Source: Treponema sp. (GTDB lineage Bacteria > Spirochaetota > Spirochaetia > Treponematales > Breznakiellaceae). Taken from it: 19,828 bases of DNA. Shown here piece by piece: positions 7,197-14,668 of the stretch. The notes below the pieces were generated by a model. The model was not told the origin of the DNA. It saw only the letters and a program-made list of their open reading frames with translations, and made no database searches. Position 1 is the first letter of the stretch. Each line of letters starts with the position of its first letter. A program made the translations under genes and the position numbers. The stretch lies in assembly GCA_009785045.1 (NCBI GenBank), contig WQXC01000012.1, forward strand, positions 1 to 19,828, written 5' to 3'.

Positions 7197-8906
7197 TCAG
7201 GCAAGCGGCATATCGATATAAAAAGTTGTTCCTATACCGATTGCCGAATCAAACCATATTACACCGCCGTGATCGGTGACAATTCGTTCAACAATTGGAA
7301 GTCCCAATCCTGTTCCCGATTCTTTAGTTGTAAAATACGGAGTAAACAGAAGCTGATTTTCCGCAGTATTAATGCCTTTGCCCGTATCTTTTATGCTTAT
7401 TCTACAATAACATACTTCGCGCTTTTTTACAATATCGGAACGAATCTCTATTGTTCCTTCGCCGTCCATGGAATCTATTGCGTTAATTACCAGGTTTGCA
7501 AGAATCTGCGAAAGACGATGTTTGTCAATTTTTACCTGTATGTCCGTTTGTACATGATCAATATCGTATTTTACTTTTGGATGAGAACTTGAATAAACGT
7601 TAATCGTTTCTTCCACAGGTTCACGAATGCTTGTGGTTGAATTTGACGGCTCCATTGGTTTTGATAATGTTCTGAATTCATTTAACAGCGTTGATAATCC
7701 TTCTGTCTCCTGTATTATCGCCAGCATGGAACTTTCTATTATTTCGCCGATTTGTTCCGGGTTATTCTGCCATCTGCGCAGTACGCGTTCTGCTGAAAGT
7801 TTTATTGGAGTAAGCGGATTTTTTATCTCATGAGCAAGCTGCTGCGCCATGTTCTGCCACACAGAAATTTTTTCGCTTTTTACAAGCGCGGCGCGTGATT
7901 TTTCCAGATCCTGTATCATGGAGTTAAAAGATTTTATAAGAATGCCAAGTTCATCGTTGCGGCGTGAAAGTATCTGAAAAGAAAAATCACCTTCTGCAAC
8001 CCGCTGAGTTGCTTCGGTTAATTCTACAATTGGACGGGTAATGCGCCGCGTAAACGAGATAGCAATAATTGCAGTCATTAAAAGAGTTGGCAGAAAAAAC
8101 ACAGCATAGTAATAAATTAAAAGCGGTCGCATGTTTTTTCTTAATTCGTTAACAGTTTCAAAACGTTCCGCCTGATTATCCAGGACGGACTTTCCGCGGT
8201 CAAAATCCGCGCCAAGATTGTAACTGATTATCCGCACTGTATTCTGCGAAATTCTTTGCAAAAAACGTATGGTTCCGTTATCTCTTGGTAAAACTCTTGT
8301 AATAAAACCGCTTTCTGCCGAAGGAGGAGAGGGCAGCCTGAAGTCTTCGTCGCCTGTAAAGGAAGTTTCTGTCCAGGAGTTGTCGGAAAAACGGAAAACC
8401 TGAACAGACGAAATATCGCTATGATGTGATGTGCCGGAAAAATCACTCTGACGCAGGATGTTTTCGAAGCGTTCCAAATGAAGCGAGTAAGTATCGGCAA
8501 CAAAACTGTTTGCCGCTCTTGTTGATGTGCTGGAATCTATACTGTGCCAGAACTTTACAGTCTCGTTTAAGGCAGTGCTTGTCATCAATGTTATCGGCGT
8601 TACCGAAAAAACTACTATAACAATAAAGTAAGCCAGAAGCCTGACGTTAAATTTGCTTCCCGGGCGATGATATAAAAAATCCATTAAAAGATTAAAAACA
8701 GAAACTCCAAGAACGATTATCAGTACGACAGGGATTGTAAAAAACACAATTAAATGCAGATTGTCCGGCACATCGCCGCGCTGAAGAGTATCAATAAAAA
8801 AACTTCTGGAAAAAAGAAATGTAAGAACGCAAAGCAGCGAATAAATCAGAATTAATATTCGTACATTAATTATCGAATATTCAGAACGAGTTTTTATGTT
8901 TCGCAC
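7197..8906 (-). CDS. NtrY-like membrane sensor histidine kinase
   Basis: A 569-residue kinase starting at GTG 8906, 5 bases after the HPr stop; a purine-rich GAGGAAGAG in the end of ptsH can serve as ribosome-binding site. Membrane segments are at about 14-33, 51-75, 88-110 and 264-285. An extracytoplasmic loop at about 111-262 is the likely sensory part. HAMP follows at about 286-338, then HisKA with H359 in LAHEIKNPLTPIKLSAERVL, and HATPase at about 455-569 (N box NLVINAIDSM, DTGKG at 507-511, GTGLGLPI at 531-538). The H-box wording and the three-helix N-terminus plus HAMP match NtrY-type kinases, though no PAS domain is seen between HAMP and HisKA. It should phosphorylate the sigma-54 regulator encoded next. 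Its position directly after hprK-ptsH suggests that the PTS phosphorylation state influences it, which is inference. Confidence 0.92.
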   Translation of the reverse strand: MRNIKTRSEYSIINVRILILIYSLLCVLTFLFSRSFFIDTLQRGDVPDNLHLIVFFTIPVVLIIVLGVSVFNLLMDFLYHRPGSKFNVRLLAYFIVIVVFSVTPITLMTSTALNETVKFWHSIDSSTSTRAANSFVADTYSLHLERFENILRQSDFSGTSHHSDISSVQVFRFSDNSWTETSFTGDEDFRLPSPPSAESGFITRVLPRDNGTIRFLQRISQNTVRIISYNLGADFDRGKSVLDNQAERFETVNELRKNMRPLLIYYYAVFFLPTLLMTAIIAISFTRRITRPIVELTEATQRVAEGDFSFQILSRRNDELGILIKSFNSMIQDLEKSRAALVKSEKISVWQNMAQQLAHEIKNPLTPIKLSAERVLRRWQNNPEQIGEIIESSMLAIIQETEGLSTLLNEFRTLSKPMEPSNSTTSIREPVEETINVYSSSHPKVKYDIDHVQTDIQVKIDKHRLSQILANLVINAIDSMDGEGTIEIRSDIVKKREVCYCRISIKDTGKGINTAENQLLFTPYFTTKESGTGLGLPIVERIVTDHGGVIWFDSAIGIGTTFYIDMPLA

Positions 8907-8911
8907 TCAGG

Positions 8912-9178
8912 TTACTCTTCCTCAAATTTTGATTCGAAGAGTTTTATAATCGCATCTACCGCGGCTGCTTCGTCTTCTCCCTCGGCGATTATTTTTAATT
9001 CTGTTCCGTAAGCTGCGCCCAAAGTAATAATACCCATTATTGATTTGGCGTTAATGCGATCTGAGCCTTTCTGAATATAAATGTTCGAAGAAAAATTCTT
9101 TGTTGTCTGAACAAGCAGCGCCGAAGGTCTGGCATGAATACCGGCTCTGTTAATAACTGTAGTCGATTTCTCAGTCAT
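8912..9178 (-). CDS. ptsH: HPr phosphocarrier protein
   Basis: An 88-residue HPr of normal length. The active-site His15 sits in NRAGIHARPSA and would take phosphate from enzyme I. Ser46 sits in INAKSIMGIITL and is the target of HPr kinase. Both sites are intact, so the protein can exist in His-P and Ser-P forms. The start ATG 9178 is preceded by AAGGAA about 6 bases upstream, and the gene begins 9 bases after the hprK stop. No enzyme I or sugar-specific enzyme II is in the window. With hprK upstream and a two-component pair downstream, a regulatory role rather than sugar transport is the simplest reading. Confidence 0.95.
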   Translation of the reverse strand: MTEKSTTVINRAGIHARPSALLVQTTKNFSSNIYIQKGSDRINAKSIMGIITLGAAYGTELKIIAEGEDEAAAVDAIIKLFESKFEEE

Positions 9179-9187
9179 TTTTGTTCC

Positions 9188-10177
9188 TTATATAATATCA
9201 TCATGGCCAAAGAAAACAGAGCGGGTCGCATCACTTTCAATCCATTTTAATATGTTTTTGTTAAATTCTCTGGCAGCATGATACCCCATCGATTTAAGCC
9301 GTTCATTCATTGCGGCTGTCTCTATAATAATGGGGATATTTCGTCCCGGTTTTACCGGAACTGTTAGCTTGGGAATATTTACTCCCAACAGCTCGATTGT
9401 ATGATCCTCCGCGCCAAGCCTGTCGTAATTTTTATCGGAGTCCCATTCTTCAAGTTCAACTACAAGCTGAACTTCCTTGCGATCTCTTATCGCGCGTACT
9501 CCAAACAAATGCGTAATATTGATTATTCCCGGTCCGCGGATTTCCATGTGATGTCCGATAATTTTGTTTGCGCCGGCGCCCATCAATGTATTTCCGTAGA
9601 TACAATTTATTTCTACAACATCGTCTGCGACAAGCCGGTGTCCGCGGTGAATTAATTCCAGGGCAGTTTCGCTTTTCCCGACGCCGGAATCACCCTGAAT
9701 TAAAATTCCAAGGCCGTAAACTTCCACAAGGACGCCGTGAATAATCTGCCGCGGGGAAAAAATTCTGGAAAGGATACGCATTATTCTTGCAGAAAAATCC
9801 GCCGATCCCAAATCGGTTTGCAGTATGGGGCATTGCGCTTTTTCGGCAATTTCGAAAAAATCCTTGTGCGGGCAGGAACTGTGGGTAAAAATGCAGCAGG
9901 GCATTGCATAACCAAACATTTCCCTGATGGTTTCGGTTTTTCCTTCGTTTTCAAGCTGCCGCAAAAATGCGACTTCGCCCCGTCCAAAAAGCTGAATTCT
10001 CTGGTACGCAAAATCCTCAAAAAAGCCCATTATGGCGCCCATGGGCCTGTTCAGGTCGGGAATATCGATCGATCTGCCAAGCCCTTTCCTGCCGCCGATA
10101 CAGCGCAAGTTTAAGGAGTTGTGCTCCTTGAGATCCAGGTCGATTAGGTCGAGTACGGTAAAAACCCTGTCCGCCAT
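9188..10177 (-). CDS. hprK: HPr kinase/phosphorylase
   Basis: A 329-residue bifunctional enzyme that phosphorylates HPr at Ser46 with ATP or PPi and reverses this with inorganic phosphate. Residues about 1-130 form the N-terminal domain. The catalytic domain has HGVLVEVYG at 147-155, Walker A GDSGVGKS at 162-169 and the family signature MEIRGPGIINITHLFGVRAI at 211-230. All the expected catalytic motifs are present, and length is close to the usual 310-330. The start at ATG 10177 lacks a ribosome-binding site. Instead a promoter-like TTGAAC-N17-TAAACT ends 6 bases before the ATG, predicting a leaderless mRNA. Glycerate kinase ends 35 bases upstream on the same strand, so read-through from that gene is also possible. 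Confidence 0.95.
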   Translation of the reverse strand: MADRVFTVLDLIDLDLKEHNSLNLRCIGGRKGLGRSIDIPDLNRPMGAIMGFFEDFAYQRIQLFGRGEVAFLRQLENEGKTETIREMFGYAMPCCIFTHSSCPHKDFFEIAEKAQCPILQTDLGSADFSARIMRILSRIFSPRQIIHGVLVEVYGLGILIQGDSGVGKSETALELIHRGHRLVADDVVEINCIYGNTLMGAGANKIIGHHMEIRGPGIINITHLFGVRAIRDRKEVQLVVELEEWDSDKNYDRLGAEDHTIELLGVNIPKLTVPVKPGRNIPIIIETAAMNERLKSMGYHAAREFNKNILKWIESDATRSVFFGHDDII

Positions 10178-10212
10178 TCTTTAAGTTTAATGGATATTTT
10201 CGTACTGTTCAA
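10178..10212 (-). promoter_or_regulatory. Candidate promoter of hprK giving a leaderless transcript
   Basis: Reading the minus strand: TTGAAC (10212-10207), 17-bp spacer, TAAACT (10189-10184), then TAAAGA and the hprK ATG. Each hexamer matches the sigma-70 consensus at four of six positions. With the -10 ending 6 bases before the ATG, transcription would begin at or next to the A of the start codon. The -35 begins directly after the stop codon of the glycerate kinase gene. The same geometry occurs at ptsN with better hexamers. Confidence 0.5.
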
Positions 10213-11445
10213 TCATTCGCAAAGGACAACGCAAAAATCATTCACGTTTGTTCCGGTTGGACCTGTTTTGACCAGCGCGTTGACCGCGGCAAGAGCGTTG
10301 TAGGAATCGTTGTTGTCCAGAAAAGCCTGTAAATTTATTCCCTTTTCTTTAAGCCTGCGCGCTGTTGTGCCGTCGACTATTCCTCCTGCCGCGTCGGTGG
10401 GGCCGTCTGTGCCGTCGGAACCAACAGAGAAAATAACAAGGTTGTCTATTCCGGTGATGCCTTCTGCTGCAGCAAGCGTTAGTTCCTGACTGCGGCCGCC
10501 TTTGCCGGTGCCTTTAACTGTGACCACCGGCTCTCCGCCGAAAATAATCGCGCAGGGACGCTTTATTTTATTGTTGGTTACTATCGAAGCAATTGAGCGT
10601 CCGGCTTCGCGTGCTTCACATTTTACTTTTGTGCTAAGCACATGCGGTTTATAGCCAAGGCTTGCGGCTATTTCTGCGGCGCTATTGCAAAGCGTACTTA
10701 CGCTGCCTGTAATTACTGTTTCTACATTATCCAAAAATTTAGGAGTTTCTTTTTTTAAATATTCCATTATGGTATCGCTAACATTAAGTTTATATTTTTC
10801 TACAATTGCAATTGCTTCATCCGCTGTGGACAAATCAGGCGCCGCAGGACCGGACGCGATTGAATCAAGCCTGTCTCCCAGAACATCAGATAACACCACT
10901 GTAAACACTTTGGCAGGAGCGCAGATCTGTGCAAACCTGCCTGCCTTAACACCGGACAGTCGTTTACGGATCATGTTAATTTCTACGATGTCTGCGCCGC
11001 ATGCCAGAAGCCTGGAATTGATGTCTACAATATCGGCGAGAGTCAGGCCGGGCAGGGGAGATTCGAATAATGCAGAACCGCCGCCGGAAACCAGAAATAA
11101 AAGTTCGTCCTGCGCGTCAAGATTTTGCGCCATTTCGATTATTTTATTTGTGCCAAAAATTGTGTTTTCGTCTGACAGCGGGTGTCCTGCTTCGATAATT
11201 TCCAAACCGGGGATTTCGCCGGATGAATATCCGTATTTAGTGATGATAATACCGCGTTTTATCCTGTCTCCCAGCGCTTCCTTTGCGCTGGAAGCCATTG
11301 TCCATGCCGCCTTGCCAATTGCCGCAAGGTAAATGTTTCCGGAAAAATTTTTGTCTTTTAACGCATTAAACACTGCCTGTCCTGGCATATTTGCCTGGAT
11401 TGTTCTTTCGATTATGATTTTGGCGTCACAGTAAAGCTTTTCCAT
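10213..11445 (-). CDS. Glycerate 2-kinase, MOFRL family
   Basis: A 410-residue enzyme of the GckA/TtuD type, which converts D-glycerate to 2-phosphoglycerate (most members) using ATP. Recognised by IGKAAWTMA near residue 43, the glycine loop SGGGSALFESP at 120-130, SDVLGDRLDSIASGP at 186-200, TGKGGRSQEL at 313-322, and the C-terminal MOFRL segment with VGSDGTDGPTDAAGG at 341-355. Start ATG 11445 gives the usual family length. The frame stays open for 134 more codons upstream, but those run antisense to the hydrolase gene and have no family similarity. No clear ribosome-binding site precedes this ATG; a TATTAT -10 candidate lies 8 bases before it, so its mRNA may have almost no leader. It heads the minus-strand cluster leading to hprK. 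Its product could feed lower glycolysis and serine synthesis. Confidence 0.9.
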   Translation of the reverse strand: MEKLYCDAKIIIERTIQANMPGQAVFNALKDKNFSGNIYLAAIGKAAWTMASSAKEALGDRIKRGIIITKYGYSSGEIPGLEIIEAGHPLSDENTIFGTNKIIEMAQNLDAQDELLFLVSGGGSALFESPLPGLTLADIVDINSRLLACGADIVEINMIRKRLSGVKAGRFAQICAPAKVFTVVLSDVLGDRLDSIASGPAAPDLSTADEAIAIVEKYKLNVSDTIMEYLKKETPKFLDNVETVITGSVSTLCNSAAEIAASLGYKPHVLSTKVKCEAREAGRSIASIVTNNKIKRPCAIIFGGEPVVTVKGTGKGGRSQELTLAAAEGITGIDNLVIFSVGSDGTDGPTDAAGGIVDGTTARRLKEKGINLQAFLDNNDSYNALAAVNALVKTGPTGTNVNDFCVVLCE

Positions 11446-11482
11446 GATATAATATAATAAGGAGTAATTATGAATAAAGCAA
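11425..11482. promoter_or_regulatory. Overlapping divergent promoters between glycerate kinase and the membrane hydrolase
   Basis: Only 24 bp separate the two divergent start codons. Plus strand: GTCACA (11425-11430), 17-bp spacer, TATAAT (11448-11453), then TAAGGAG (11458-11464) 5 bases before ATG 11470. Minus strand: TTGCTT (11482-11477), 17-bp spacer, TATTAT (11459-11454), then ATG 11445. The two -10 elements overlap within one AT tract, so each -35 lies inside the other gene's coding region. The -35 matches are only moderate (four and three of six). Confidence 0.45.
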
Positions 11483-13479
11483 TTGTTAAGCCGCTTATTG
11501 TTTTTGCGGCATGTGTAATAATCACATTTGTTTGCGCAGGAATCGCTGCGCACGTACGGAACGATTTTGGCAATGTGGAAGTAACAACCAGTTACCTTAT
11601 TCCAATCCCCAGCGATGCTGCAAACGGGCTTCCTGTAAAAATCGCGTACAGGCTTTATAAACCAAAGACTGCGGACTCCGCGAATCCAGCGGCTGCTGTT
11701 TTGGCAATGCATGGTTATCAAAGCGACAAGGATACCAATGCTGCTTTTTGTATCGAGCTTGCCCGCCGCGGTATCGTTGTTTTGTCGATAGACAGTTACG
11801 GCCACGGCGATTCCAGTCCCGGAATGCGCGGACGCGGCTGGGCGCATTACAATATCAAAAACCTGGATAAAACTATTTCTGGTCCAAAACGTTTTATGGT
11901 AATGATGACATTCAGTATTCTGGATTTTTTCCGCCCGCAGATTTCTGATGGTCTGGCTGATAGTTCAATGGGCGGCAGAAGCGCATGGCAGCATTTGGCT
12001 TCGTTTCCTTTTGTAGATTCAGATAGAATGGCGCTTACAGGTCATTCCATGGGAACATGGTCATCATGGTCTGTGGCATCGGACTTCCCTGAGCACCGCG
12101 CCATTGTACTGCAGTGCGGAGAAGTTTTTCCTTTAAATCTATATGTTTCAGAAAATATAAAATTTAACAATGTGCTTTTATTGCAGGCGCTAATCGAAGA
12201 ATTCGAAAACATGAGGGACTACAATCAAACAATCCTTGGCCTGGAAAAAACACCGCTGCGTTACCGTGATTTTATGGGACAGGATGCCCCTGTTGAATGG
12301 AACAGAACTTACGGTTCGTTTGAAGACGGCAGCGCGCGCCGTATGGAACTTTTAAAAACAAACCACCGTCTTGTTACGTATCACAGTGATGGTCTTACCG
12401 CCGCAATGAACTGGCTTACAACTGCGCTGGAAGTAAAAACAAACATAACAGATACAAATCATGTCCAGTGGTTAAAAGAATTTTTCGGCTTTTTGGCAAT
12501 GATTGCAGCAATGGTTTCCATGCTTCCGCTGTTTTTAATTTTAACAAAGTTTAAATTTTTTGAATCTTTGGCGCTTCCGTTAAACAGCAATCCAAAAATG
12601 CTTTCGCCGAAGAGCCGCACAAGCACATTTTTAATTGCAATTTTAATAAGCGGTGTAACATTTCCGTTTATGACTCAGCTAGGTCACGGTCTTCTTCCGT
12701 TACCCGAAAATGTTTTCCGCATGACAATCGGAAACGGTTTTATTACATGGCTTGGATTCCTTATGCTGGTTGCGCTTTTTACGCTTCGTTACTGGTACAA
12801 AAAAGGCGGCGGAAACAAAGACGGCTGGACATTAGCAGACCTTGGAATGCAGGGCTATCCTGAAAAAGATATAAATGTTGTACGTCCTGCAAATGGATGG
12901 AAAAAAGTTATCGTGCGCTCAGTTATCGCAGCATTTATTTTAACCGGTTTCATGTACATTCTTACATGTATCAGCGTTGCAGTTTTCCAGCTCGACTTCC
13001 GTTTTATATGGCCGTTTTTCAGGCCGTTTAATCTGGTACGTTTTGGTCAGTTCCTTGTTTATCTGCCTGTTTATACAGCGTTCTTTACTATCAATGCAGG
13101 AGTTAAACTTTATGGTCAGCTTCGTCTTCCGGAGTATAAGTGTAAAGGAAAGGATTCGCAGGCATTTTGTTCCCAGGCGCTTACCCAGCTTAAATGGTGG
13201 GGTTACAGCATTCTTGTTATGCTTGGCGGTTTGTTTATCATCGCGTTAATTCAATATGTTCCGTTCTTTATGGGATTTGGTCCCGGAGCAGACATGCTCT
13301 TTTCATCGCTGTTCGGCGGGCCTTTCATGTCAATATTGATACTTCTTGTTCCTCAGTTTGCGGTTTTTTTCTTCTTTTCTACCTGGCTTTACCGTAAGAG
13401 CGGAACAGTTTACACAGGCTCGTTTGTGCTTGCTATCCTTGCCACATGGGTTGTGACAGGCGGCTCGGCAGTGTTTTAG
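11470..13479 (+). CDS. Membrane-embedded alpha/beta hydrolase of unknown substrate
   Basis: A 669-residue protein with an unusual build. A hydrophobic N-terminal anchor at about 7-27 is followed by an alpha/beta-hydrolase domain at about 55-320. It has HGYQSDKDT at 81-89 (oxyanion region), a DSYGHGDSSPG strand-loop at 108-118 and nucleophile elbow GHSMG with Ser193. The catalytic acid and histidine are not certain; His305 in TYHSDG is a candidate. The rest, about 335-669, is mostly membrane: likely segments near 337-359, 386-402, 421-441, 482-508, 525-545, 577-599, 618-640 and 648-664. The N-terminal anchor would place the hydrolase domain outside the cytoplasmic membrane. GGAG lies 5 bases before ATG 11470. 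Serine-hydrolase chemistry is well supported, the substrate is not; a lipid, ester or cell-envelope acyl group is only a guess. It is followed by serC after 69 bases. Confidence 0.8.
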   Translation: MNKAIVKPLIVFAACVIITFVCAGIAAHVRNDFGNVEVTTSYLIPIPSDAANGLPVKIAYRLYKPKTADSANPAAAVLAMHGYQSDKDTNAAFCIELARRGIVVLSIDSYGHGDSSPGMRGRGWAHYNIKNLDKTISGPKRFMVMMTFSILDFFRPQISDGLADSSMGGRSAWQHLASFPFVDSDRMALTGHSMGTWSSWSVASDFPEHRAIVLQCGEVFPLNLYVSENIKFNNVLLLQALIEEFENMRDYNQTILGLEKTPLRYRDFMGQDAPVEWNRTYGSFEDGSARRMELLKTNHRLVTYHSDGLTAAMNWLTTALEVKTNITDTNHVQWLKEFFGFLAMIAAMVSMLPLFLILTKFKFFESLALPLNSNPKMLSPKSRTSTFLIAILISGVTFPFMTQLGHGLLPLPENVFRMTIGNGFITWLGFLMLVALFTLRYWYKKGGGNKDGWTLADLGMQGYPEKDINVVRPANGWKKVIVRSVIAAFILTGFMYILTCISVAVFQLDFRFIWPFFRPFNLVRFGQFLVYLPVYTAFFTINAGVKLYGQLRLPEYKCKGKDSQAFCSQALTQLKWWGYSILVMLGGLFIIALIQYVPFFMGFGPGADMLFSSLFGGPFMSILILLVPQFAVFFFFSTWLYRKSGTVYTGSFVLAILATWVVTGGSAVF

Positions 13480-13497
13480 AAATGCAGACCTCGACAA

Positions 13498-13545
13498 AAC
13501 TCCAAATTTTGGGTATTGTACAGATATATTACAAATTTTGGAGTT
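13498..13545 (+). promoter_or_regulatory. Inverted repeat covering the serC ribosome-binding site
   Basis: Two 14-base arms, 13498-13511 and 13532-13545, are inverted copies with a single mismatch (AACTCCAAA pairs with TTTGGAGTT, then a T-T mismatch, then TTTG with CAAA). They are separated by 20 bases containing TATATT (13525-13530), a possible -10. The right arm holds the TTGGAG ribosome-binding site of serC. As RNA it would hide that site; as DNA it could be an operator across the promoter. No T-run follows, so it is not an ordinary terminator. Confidence 0.6.
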
Positions 13546-13548
13546 AAT

Positions 13549-14646
13549 ATGCGTGTTTACAATTTTTCACCTGGACCCTCGGTTTTACCTTTACCGGTTT
13601 TAGAAAGAGCAGCCGCAGAAATGCTGGATGCAAACGGCACCGGTCAGTCGGTTATGGAAATGAGCCATCGTTCCAAGGACTATAAACCCATTATCGATAA
13701 GACAGAAGCTCTGCTCAGGGAATTAATGGGTATTCCTGCGAACTACAAGGTATTATTTTTACAGGGAGGCGCTTCGCTCCAGTTTTCTATGGTTCCTCTC
13801 AACCTTGCAGCAGGTGATGCTCCTGGCATTGGTAAAAAAGCTACATATATTGATACAGGCATTTGGTCTGATAAGGCAATTAAGGAAGGCGCAAAATACG
13901 CCGCTGTTGATGTTAAAGCCAGTTCCAAAGACAAAGCTTACACATATATTCCGGACGCTCCTGCGCCAGCGAAAGATGATGCCTATTATCACATCACCCT
14001 TAACAACACAATTGTTGGTACCAGATGGGACAAGCTTCCGGACACAGGTTCTGTGCCGCTGATTTCTGATATTTCAAGCTGCATACTTTCTGAACCTATC
14101 GATGTAAGCAAGTTTGGCATTCTCTACGCCGGCGCTCAGAAAAACCTGGGACCTGCGGGGACAACTGTTGTAATTATCCGCGAAGATTTAATCGGCCATG
14201 CTCCCGCTTGGGCGCCTGTCATGCTTAAATATGATACTCATGTTACAGAGAGCTCCATGTATAACACTCCGCCGTGTTACGGCATTTACATGATCGGCCT
14301 TGTGTTAGATTGGATAAAAGGTTTGGGCGGCATCAGTGCGATTACCAAAATGAATCAGGAAAAAGCTGCATTGTTCTATGATTATCTTGATGCTTCAAAA
14401 CTGTTCTATTCGCCTGTGGAAAAACAATTCCGCAGTTTAATGAATATTCCGTTTGTTACAATGGCGGACGATGATGCAAAGAAAACTGAACAGGAAACCC
14501 GGTTTGTAAAAGAAGCTGCCGCAGTTGGGCTTATAAACCTTGCAGGTCACCGTCTTGTCGGCGGCATGAGGGCAAGTATCTACAACGCAATGCCGATTGA
14601 CGGCGTAAAAGCGCTTATAGATTTTATGAAGAAATTCGAAAGTTAA
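13549..14646 (+). CDS. serC: Phosphoserine aminotransferase
   Basis: A 365-residue PLP-dependent enzyme that transfers an amino group from glutamate to 3-phosphohydroxypyruvate, giving 3-phosphoserine, the second step of serine synthesis. Diagnostic features are the N-terminal VYNFSPGPSVLP, LQGGASLQFSMVPLNL at 71-86, SDISSCILSEPIDVSKFG at 173-190, and AGAQKNLGPAG at 194-204, where Lys198 should carry the PLP Schiff base. The C-terminal GGMRASIYNAMP is also typical. Start ATG 13549 has TTGGAG 5 bases upstream and begins with the conserved N-terminus; 11 further in-frame codons back to 13516 are not conserved. It is followed after 22 bases by serA, so the two form an operon. The upstream inverted repeat may regulate both. 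Confidence 0.95.
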   Translation: MRVYNFSPGPSVLPLPVLERAAAEMLDANGTGQSVMEMSHRSKDYKPIIDKTEALLRELMGIPANYKVLFLQGGASLQFSMVPLNLAAGDAPGIGKKATYIDTGIWSDKAIKEGAKYAAVDVKASSKDKAYTYIPDAPAPAKDDAYYHITLNNTIVGTRWDKLPDTGSVPLISDISSCILSEPIDVSKFGILYAGAQKNLGPAGTTVVIIREDLIGHAPAWAPVMLKYDTHVTESSMYNTPPCYGIYMIGLVLDWIKGLGGISAITKMNQEKAALFYDYLDASKLFYSPVEKQFRSLMNIPFVTMADDDAKKTEQETRFVKEAAAVGLINLAGHRLVGGMRASIYNAMPIDGVKALIDFMKKFES

Positions 14647-14668
14647 TTTAAATAAAAAGGGGTTAGAC

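Noticed and set aside
6745..7221. 158-codon open frame on the plus strand
   Set aside because: Antisense to the receiver domain of the sigma-54 regulator; no motif or start signal.
10685..11332. 215-codon open frame on the plus strand
   Set aside because: It is antisense to the well-supported glycerate kinase; its composition reflects the codon bias of that gene, and no motif is recognisable.
11446..11847. 134-codon upstream extension of the glycerate kinase frame
   Set aside because: It lies antisense to the hydrolase gene, has no family similarity, and ATG 11445 already gives the normal family length.
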